Positions 5,167-10,043 of a DNA stretch of 10,043 nt are shown here, one piece after another. Within the stretch, counting starts at the first letter, position 1. Each line of letters begins with the position of its first letter. A program made the translations under genes and the position numbers. Under the pieces are notes generated by a model. The model was not told the DNA's origin. It worked only from the letters and a program-made list of their open reading frames with translations, and did no database searches. Where the stretch lies: positions 1 to 10,043 of the forward strand of contig LARN01000055.1 in assembly GCA_000980495.1 (NCBI GenBank), in the 5' to 3' direction. This stretch comes from Acinetobacter sp. N54.MGS-139. Lineage in GTDB: Bacteria; Pseudomonadota; Gammaproteobacteria; Burkholderiales; Burkholderiaceae_F.

Positions 5167-7116
5167 TTGATCGCACAGTCTTTTATTAAAGAACTGCTTG
5201 ACCGAGCAGACATTTACGAGGTCGTTAACCGAAGAGTTCCTTTACAGCAAAAAGGTGCTTCGGCCTGGGCGTGCTGTCCTTTCCATAATGAAAAAAGCCC
5301 GAGCTTTTCAGTGAACCGCGAACGCGGCTTCTATCACTGCTTCGGCTGCGGAGAACATGGCAACGCCATCAGCTTCTTAATGAAGTATGAGAATCTCCCG
5401 TTCGTCGATGCGGTCGAAAAACTTGCCTCCGAATTCAGCATGCAGGTTCGCTACGAAGGCGGCGCACCTAAACCTAAGAGCGGTAAACCGCGTTTGTCTG
5501 AGATTATGCAGAGGGCAATGGAGTTTTATCGCGATAAATTCAACAGCGACAAGTTCTCACAAGATTATCTCCATGACCGCGGACTCAAAAACGAGACCAT
5601 CGAGCGTTTCGGTATCGGTTTCTCACCCGATGCCTGGCATAACTTAGACGCCGTCTTCACACCTGATCTCAAGCCTTTGCTTTTAGAAGCCGGCCTTCAG
5701 AGAACCGGTCAAAGCGGAAATGTCTACGATTTCTTCCGCAACCGCCTCATGTTCCCGATCCGCAATATTCGCGGACAAGTCATTGCTTTTAGTGCCCGAA
5801 CGATGATCGGGGAAGAGCCTAAGTACATCAACACCGGCGACACACCGATTTTTACGAAAGGCTCCGAAGTTTTCGGCTTGTACGAAGCGCGCAAAAGCAT
5901 TCAGGATAAAAAGCGCGTCATCGTGGTCGAGGGCCAAATGGATGTGATCCAGCTTTCTCAAGCCGGATTCGGAGAAGCTTGTGCGCCGTTGGGTACAGCA
6001 ATTCGGGCTGAGCATATCGAACGCCTTCTTAAGATGACCGATCACGTCATTTTCTCGTTTGACGGAGATGCGGCAGGTCGCAAGGCGGCAAAGCGCGCAA
6101 TGGATTTATCGCTTCCGCTCTTGGATGATGCTCAGAAGGTCAGCTTTGTTTTCCTTCCTGAAGGCGAAGATCCCGACAGTTTGGTCAAGAAGTCCGGAGC
6201 ACTCGCTTTCGAAGAGATGCTAAAAAAAGCCCTGCCGCTTTCGAGCTACCTGATTGAAGCTTTGTCCCAAGGACTGGATTTGGCCGTCCTTGAAGACCGC
6301 AATGCATTTATTGAAGAAGCTTCTCCGCTGGTTCGTAAGACAAAAAGTGCGCTTCTTCGCGACGGCTTAATTGAGCGTTTGAGCACGGCAGTCGGCTATA
6401 AAAATTCCGACGAACTGCGTAAGTATTTCGGTTTCCCTGTGCTGCCGCCGGCGGCTCCTCAGAGAATTAACGGCTTTGGTAATCAGCGTTACGGATTCAG
6501 CAGGGGCTATGACCGCTACAAACAGCCGAGGATTCCGACGTCGACCGGGCGCAGCATTCCTCCGAAAGCTGATGCTCCTTTAATGGCACTCCTGAGAAAC
6601 TTCCTGCGTTTTCCTCAGCTTGCACTGGAATTTGAAGGCATGCTCGCCGAGCAGCTTTCTGAAAGCAATTCTCCGGTCTCCGAATTGCTGTTCAAGGTGA
6701 TTGAAAGAGTGACGCATGAGGATGAGAGCGGCCACACACTGGCCCAATTCTTGGCAGACCTTCCGGGACCGGCCGATGAAAATTTCGAAAAAGAAATGGA
6801 TTCGGCCCGTTCAATGATTTCCACCTTCTTACTGGAAGAGGGCATTGATTCCGTCATTCGAAAAGGGCTAAGTCAAGGACAGATTCTCCAAACACCGCTG
6901 GAAGCAGCGCGTTTGGAATGTCGCCGAATTCTGCTTCAGATGGAGTTGAATCGTGTTGAGGTACAGCGTCGGGCTTTGTCGACAAAGGGCACGTTAGATG
7001 ACGCCGACCGAAAGGTTTTTAGAGATTTGATGCAGCTCGATCAGGATCTCCAAAAAGAAATCAAATCCATTGATGCGGGCATTAACGATATTCTGTTGAG
7101 AAAACGAGAGAAGTAG
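5167..7116 (+). CDS. dnaG: DNA primase (DnaG)
   Basis: DnaG synthesises RNA primers at the replication fork, working with the DnaB helicase. Domains of the 649-residue product are as follows. The N-terminal CHC2 zinc-binding domain (about 1-100) has ligands Cys37, His40, Cys58 and Cys61 (CPFH, HCFGC). The RNA-polymerase domain includes FRNRLMFPIRNIRGQVIAFSAR (190-211). The TOPRIM fold has catalytic Glu255 in VVEGQMDV, DGD at 299-301 and EGEDPDSLV at 332-340. A Pro/Arg/Tyr-rich linker spans about 425-465, followed by a C-terminal helicase-binding region. It is somewhat longer than E. coli DnaG. Only a TTG start at 5167 gives the family N-terminus (MIAQSFIKELLDRADI), with a weak GAGAG (5154-5158) 8 bases upstream. 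With the terminator before it, this predicts low expression. The usual Tyr of EGYMDV is Gln here. Confidence 0.96.
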   Translation: MIAQSFIKELLDRADIYEVVNRRVPLQQKGASAWACCPFHNEKSPSFSVNRERGFYHCFGCGEHGNAISFLMKYENLPFVDAVEKLASEFSMQVRYEGGAPKPKSGKPRLSEIMQRAMEFYRDKFNSDKFSQDYLHDRGLKNETIERFGIGFSPDAWHNLDAVFTPDLKPLLLEAGLQRTGQSGNVYDFFRNRLMFPIRNIRGQVIAFSARTMIGEEPKYINTGDTPIFTKGSEVFGLYEARKSIQDKKRVIVVEGQMDVIQLSQAGFGEACAPLGTAIRAEHIERLLKMTDHVIFSFDGDAAGRKAAKRAMDLSLPLLDDAQKVSFVFLPEGEDPDSLVKKSGALAFEEMLKKALPLSSYLIEALSQGLDLAVLEDRNAFIEEASPLVRKTKSALLRDGLIERLSTAVGYKNSDELRKYFGFPVLPPAAPQRINGFGNQRYGFSRGYDRYKQPRIPTSTGRSIPPKADAPLMALLRNFLRFPQLALEFEGMLAEQLSESNSPVSELLFKVIERVTHEDESGHTLAQFLADLPGPADENFEKEMDSARSMISTFLLEEGIDSVIRKGLSQGQILQTPLEAARLECRRILLQMELNRVEVQRRALSTKGTLDDADRKVFRDLMQLDQDLQKEIKSIDAGINDILLRKREK

Positions 7117-7118
7117 GA

Positions 7119-8432
7119 ATGTTAGAAGTTCTGACAGTCGGTAGTTTTTGCGCCTCTCTTTTTTACTGCCTCTTCACGGGCACATCGATCCTCTACGCAC
7201 TGATTTTCGCCTTTTTCCTTTTCTGCGGCTACGCCCTTTACCGCGGCTTTAGCCTGCAGGAAATCGGAAGGGCTTGTCGTCAAAGCATTGCCAAGATCAG
7301 CAACATCATCATAGTGATGCTCTTAATCGGAGCGTTGACAGCCTCTTGGCGAGCGAGCGGAACGATTGCCTACCTGGTCAGCTATGCCTCCGAGATCATT
7401 TCTCCTTCCTGGAGTCTCCTGGGTACCTTTATTTTGAATGCTGCCTTGAGTTCTCTGATCGGAACTTCCTTTGGTACCGCGGCAACGATGGGTGTTGTTA
7501 CCATGTCGCTGTGTGTCGGTATGGGCGTCTCTCCGTTTTGGGCCGGCGGGGCCGCTCTGGCAGGAGCCTATGTCGGAGATCGCTGCTCTCCGGTGTCGAC
7601 CAGCGCGCAATTAGTCTGTGCCGTTACCGGTACGGAGCTCTATAAAAACATTAAAAACATGTTGAGGACAGGGTTCATCCCGTTCCTCCTCGCGTGTCTC
7701 ATTTACTTTTTTGTAGGAAACGGGCAGGGCGCCCAAGCCGCGGATATTGACCTGACAAAACTTTTTAGTCAGGAATACATCCTGTCTGCTTGGACTTTGA
7801 TTCCGGCCATCATTCTGTTAACGATGGTCATGCTCAAGGCCGACATTAAGCTCACTATGATCGCGAGTATCGCATCGGCTTTCGTCACAGCGCTTTTCCT
7901 GAGAGATTTAGGTTCTATTGAACTTTGCAAGATTTTATTCAGCGGCTACCAGGCAAGTTCTCCTGAGGTTGGGCGTCTTATGAACGGCGGCGGGGTCATT
8001 TCGATGATTCAGGTTTGCTGCATCATCTCGATATCCTGTACATTTGCGGGGATTTTTGAACTGACAGGGATGCTGAGACGTTTGGAAAACGGCATTGCTT
8101 ATCTAGGTGCGAAGGCAGGCGTTTTCCTCACAATTACGCTGACCGCCTTGGCGACGGCTGCTTTATCCTGCAACCAGATGCTTGCAGTTATTTTGACCGA
8201 GCAGCTGTGCAATAAGATCCAGCCCGATAAGATCAAAATGGCCGCCTCTCTAGAAAACACCGCGATTGTCATCGCGCCTTTAATTCCATGGTCCATCGCC
8301 GGCGCAGTTCCCGTTGCAACCATTGGGGCGCCGGAAAGCTGCGTTGTCGCAGCCGTTTATCTTTGGATGCTTCCTATCTGGGGCATTTTGGTCGAAAAAG
8401 TTCTTCGCAAAACTTACCCGACAATTTCCTAA
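7119..8432 (+). CDS. nhaC: NhaC-family Na+/H+ antiporter
   Basis: This is a 437-residue inner-membrane protein with about ten to twelve hydrophobic segments spread from residue 5 to 425. Motifs of the NhaC antiporter family (Pfam Na_H_antiporter) are present: SSLIGTSFGTAATMGVVTM (111-129), GGAALAGAYVGDRCSPVSTS (143-162), where the family has GAxFGDxxSPlSdTt, and ENTAIVIAPLIPWSIAGAVP (379-398). The expected role is exchange of Na+ for H+. Members of the same family exchange organic acids (malate/lactate, MleN), so the substrate is uncertain. The ATG begins 2 bases after the dnaG stop, with purine-rich GAGAGAAG just upstream, so translation is probably coupled to dnaG. Its presence between dnaG and rpoD departs from the usual adjacency of those two genes. 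No convincing terminator follows it. Confidence 0.88.
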   Translation: MLEVLTVGSFCASLFYCLFTGTSILYALIFAFFLFCGYALYRGFSLQEIGRACRQSIAKISNIIIVMLLIGALTASWRASGTIAYLVSYASEIISPSWSLLGTFILNAALSSLIGTSFGTAATMGVVTMSLCVGMGVSPFWAGGAALAGAYVGDRCSPVSTSAQLVCAVTGTELYKNIKNMLRTGFIPFLLACLIYFFVGNGQGAQAADIDLTKLFSQEYILSAWTLIPAIILLTMVMLKADIKLTMIASIASAFVTALFLRDLGSIELCKILFSGYQASSPEVGRLMNGGGVISMIQVCCIISISCTFAGIFELTGMLRRLENGIAYLGAKAGVFLTITLTALATAALSCNQMLAVILTEQLCNKIQPDKIKMAASLENTAIVIAPLIPWSIAGAVPVATIGAPESCVVAAVYLWMLPIWGILVEKVLRKTYPTIS

Positions 8433-8457
8433 GCTCATTATCAGAAATAGTCCTCAA

Positions 8458-8476
8458 TTTGCGACGAATTCGCAAA
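8458..8476. promoter_or_regulatory. Inverted repeat upstream of the rpoD -35 element
   Basis: TTTGCGA (8458-8464) and TCGCAAA (8470-8476) form a perfect 7-bp inverted repeat around CGAAT, ending 16 bases before TTGACA. No T-run follows, so it is unlikely to terminate nhaC transcripts. Its position suits a transcription-factor site, but it matches no operator I can name. Confidence 0.4.
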
Positions 8477-8492
8477 AATTAAGGGGATGGTC

Positions 8493-8522
8493 TTGACAGG
8501 TATGGTAAAATCACCTTACCAA
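8493..8522 (+). promoter_or_regulatory. Probable rpoD promoter
   Basis: TTGACA (8493-8498) is a perfect -35 consensus. At 17-18 bases downstream the candidate -10 is TTACCA (8516-8521) or TACCAA (8517-8522), both poor matches. An alternative is an extended -10, TGG followed by TAAAAT (8503-8511), which would not use that -35. The start would be near 8528 or 8518 respectively. A dedicated promoter makes sense because rpoD is separated from dnaG by nhaC. Confidence 0.55.
8503..8521. promoter_or_regulatory. Inverted repeat overlapping the rpoD promoter
   Basis: TGGTAA (8503-8508) and TTACCA (8516-8521) are exact reverse complements separated by 7 bases, centred between the -35 and -10 positions. 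The dyad overlaps both candidate -10 elements, so a dimeric protein bound here would block polymerase. No known regulator is recognised. Confidence 0.4.
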
Positions 8523-8542
8523 AATAGTCGGTAGGACTATTT
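8522..8542 (+). promoter_or_regulatory. Stem-loop at the rpoD transcription start, with a third copy of its arm upstream
   Basis: AAATAGTC (8522-8529) and GACTATTT (8535-8542) form a perfect 8-bp stem with the loop GGTAG. The same AAATAGTCC sequence occurs once more at 8445-8453, so three copies of the octamer flank the promoter. It could be a 5' RNA hairpin if transcription starts near 8518, or a DNA-binding site repeated on both sides of the promoter. Confidence 0.45.
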
Positions 8543-8544
8543 GC

Positions 8545-8577
8545 GCGCCCAGGAGATCGAGGATAGATCGGAGGCGC
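8545..8577 (+). other. Possible structured segment in the rpoD leader
   Basis: GCGCC (8545-8549) can pair with GGCGC (8573-8577), and within the enclosed loop GATC (8555-8558) can pair with GATC (8566-8569). The result is a two-part hairpin followed by only three Ts. Without alignment this may be chance. Confidence 0.25.
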
Positions 8578-8784
8578 TTTAAAAACCCTGAAATTGAGTC
8601 GGGTGTTGAAGGATTTACGTATCGGTCGAGAGCTGTGACCGCTTAAATTTTTTGCTTCCTTCGGCCGTCCGTTTCAGGTTAATTCGTTAAAGACAGGCGG
8701 AATTTTACACGAGCAGTTTTGCGGTGCATTTTTTCCGCTTTTGTTTTTTCGATCGTTTGATGCGTAGTCATCATAAGGTGGAAC

Positions 8785-10043
8785 ATGGCAACAGCCAAAA
8801 AAACAACTAAGAAGACAACTACGAATGTCGGTGCTGATACTGTAGAAACAGTAGAAGCTGCCGAAACCACAGCGAAAAAAACAACCGCTGCTAAAAAAAC
8901 AACTACTGCAAAGAGAACTCGTACTCCGAAAGCAGCTGCTCAAGAAACTGCTGCTGAAGTAGCGGCAGAACCGGTTAAGAAAACGACGAGAAAGACCTCA
9001 GCAGCTAAAGCCACTAAAGCTGCAGCCGAAGAAACTCCTGCAAAGACAACAGCAAAAAAAACAGCACGAAAGACAACTGCTAAATCTGCCGCGGCTGACG
9101 AGGCTGCTGATGAAGCCGTGGCCGAAAAAGCTCCTGCAAAGAAAACAGCAGCTAAAAAGACCACAGCAAAAGCAAAACCTGAAGCTAAGCGCGGCCGTCC
9201 CGGCAGAAAGGCAAAAGTCGAGACAACCGAGGATGACCTCGTCGGTGACAGCGATGATGATTCCATCGATGAAGAAGTCGCAATCGCTGAATCTTATGTT
9301 CCGCCGGCTTCTGTTCGCGGAAAAGGCAAAGCTCGTGACAAGGCAATGAAAGAGGCCTTGAACCGCAGCTATGCTCATCATGAGGAAGACGATAAAGAAA
9401 CTCGTTTGAACAAGCTCAAGGCGTTAATTCGCATGGGTAAGGAAAGAGGCTATCTGACTTACTCTGAAGTTAACGACCACATGCCGGAAAACATCGTCGA
9501 TCCGGATCAGATCGATCAGATCATTTCGACATTGGCTGACTTGGGTATTCAGGTCTACGAACAGGCTCCGACCGCTGACGATTTGCTCATCGGCGACTCT
9601 GTTCCGACAGCCAGCGACGACGCTGCTGAAGAAGAAGCAGAAGCCGCTTTGGCCACCGTTGACAGCGAATTCGGTCGTACAACTGACCCTGTCAGAATGT
9701 ACATGAGAGAAATGGGCTCCGTTGAGCTTCTGACTCGTGAAGGCGAAATTGAAATCGCTAAACGAATTGAAGACGGTCTGAAGCACATGGTTCACGCCAT
9801 CTCCGGCTGCCCGACGACGATTGTTGCCATTTTGGAAGATGCTGAAAAGGTCAGAAACGGCACGATGCAGATTGACCAGATCGTTGACGGCTTGGTTGAC
9901 GGTTTGGACGAAGAAGCCAGTGAGCAGGTGGCTGAAGACGACGAAAGCACGGACATCGGTGCCTCCGGTATGACGGCAGGTCAGATTGACGAACTCAAGA
10001 CTGTCGTTCTTGCCAAACTGGACCACTGCAAAGAGCTTTATCA
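8785..10043 (+). CDS. rpoD: RNA polymerase primary sigma factor RpoD (sigma-70), 5' part
   Basis: The frame is open from the ATG at 8785 to the window edge, giving 419 residues without a stop. Residues 1 to about 130 are low-complexity Ala/Lys/Thr (AKKTT-like units), followed by an AT-hook-like RGRPGRK (136-142) and an acidic stretch with DDLVGDSDDDSIDEE. Sigma region 1.1 runs from about 203 to 275 (LNKLKALIRMGKERGYLTY, EVNDHMPENIVDPDQID, LGIQVYEQAPTADDLL), closely like E. coli sigma-70. Region 1.2 runs from about 301 to 332 (DPVRMYMREMGSVELLTREGEIEIAKRIEDG), then the start of the non-conserved region. Regions 2 to 4 lie beyond the window. A long basic extension before region 1.1 is typical of Burkholderiales RpoD. 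AAGG at 8775-8778 sets the start. The gene is complete at its 5' end and cut only by the window. Confidence 0.96.
   Translation, partial: MATAKKTTKKTTTNVGADTVETVEAAETTAKKTTAAKKTTTAKRTRTPKAAAQETAAEVAAEPVKKTTRKTSAAKATKAAAEETPAKTTAKKTARKTTAKSAAADEAADEAVAEKAPAKKTAAKKTTAKAKPEAKRGRPGRKAKVETTEDDLVGDSDDDSIDEEVAIAESYVPPASVRGKGKARDKAMKEALNRSYAHHEEDDKETRLNKLKALIRMGKERGYLTYSEVNDHMPENIVDPDQIDQIISTLADLGIQVYEQAPTADDLLIGDSVPTASDDAAEEEAEAALATVDSEFGRTTDPVRMYMREMGSVELLTREGEIEIAKRIEDGLKHMVHAISGCPTTIVAILEDAEKVRNGTMQIDQIVDGLVDGLDEEASEQVAEDDESTDIGASGMTAGQIDELKTVVLAKLDHCKELY

Larger units (their letters stand above)
8433..8784 (+). promoter_or_regulatory. rpoD upstream region and long leader
   Basis: This 352-base gap has no gene I can support; short open frames here overlap the end of nhaC or the rpoD start and look like chance. 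It holds a promoter (TTGACA at 8493), several inverted repeats entered separately, a possible leader stem (8545-8577), and a small stem CGGTC/GACCG (8623-8641) followed after six bases by six Ts (8648-8653), which could be a weak attenuator. The leader from the promoter to the rpoD ATG is about 255 bases. The Shine-Dalgarno is AAGG at 8775-8778, 6 bases before the ATG. Confidence 0.6.

Noticed and set aside
8458..8480. Terminator for nhaC
   Set aside because: The inverted repeat has no following T-run on the plus strand; the bases after it are mostly A, so intrinsic termination is unlikely.
8800..9200. Possible tandem repeat or mobile element in the AAAAAAACAAC-like stretch
   Set aside because: The repetition is imperfect and in frame, as expected of Lys/Thr/Ala-rich coding sequence. 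There are no terminal repeats or target duplications.
8674..9381. Long minus-strand open frames opposite the rpoD N-terminus
   Set aside because: They are mirror images of the Ala/Lys/Thr-rich coding repeats and yield Ser/Phe/Cys- or Ala-rich low-complexity products with no start signals.
9424..10026. 200-codon minus-strand open frame opposite rpoD regions 1.1-1.2
   Set aside because: The plus strand here encodes highly conserved sigma-70 sequence. The opposite frame shows no family motifs and is a shadow of codon bias.

Overview
The window is bacterial housekeeping chromosome, very probably from a betaproteobacterium of the order Burkholderiales. The gene order rpsU, yqeY, dnaG ... rpoD, a sigma-70 factor with a very long Ala/Lys/Thr-rich extension before region 1.1, and Shine-Dalgarno-led genes all fit this. 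A moderate GC content near 50 percent would suit a gut lineage such as the Sutterellaceae, but that narrower placement is inference. The window begins in about 300 bases with no gene I can assign, and it ends inside rpoD.

Positions 301-2274 hold a compact forward operon. It contains ispH (last step of the MEP isoprenoid pathway), an overlapping O6-alkylguanine-DNA alkyltransferase gene, and ybaK (Cys-tRNA(Pro) deacylase). A clear hairpin terminator follows. Facing it on the minus strand are tsaD (t6A tRNA modification) and, upstream of tsaD in the same direction, a 229-codon gene. The product of that gene looks like the N-terminal domain of McrB-like AAA+ proteins with no ATPase domain attached.

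From 4214 onward is the macromolecular synthesis operon that couples translation, replication and transcription: rpsU (bS21), yqeY, dnaG and rpoD. A strong leader hairpin precedes rpsU. A textbook intrinsic terminator lies between yqeY and dnaG, and dnaG has a TTG start with a weak ribosome-binding site, so primase is probably made at a low level. An NhaC-family Na+/H+ antiporter gene sits 2 bases after dnaG and separates it from rpoD. rpoD has its own 352-base upstream region with a TTGACA promoter, several inverted repeats and a long, apparently structured leader.

I see no mobile element, CRISPR array, tRNA or rRNA. The most unusual items are the ATPase-less McrB-type domain protein, the transporter inside the dnaG-rpoD block, the altered active-site motif of the alkyltransferase, the repeat-rich rpoD promoter, and the histone-H1-like, AT-hook-bearing N-terminus of the sigma factor.
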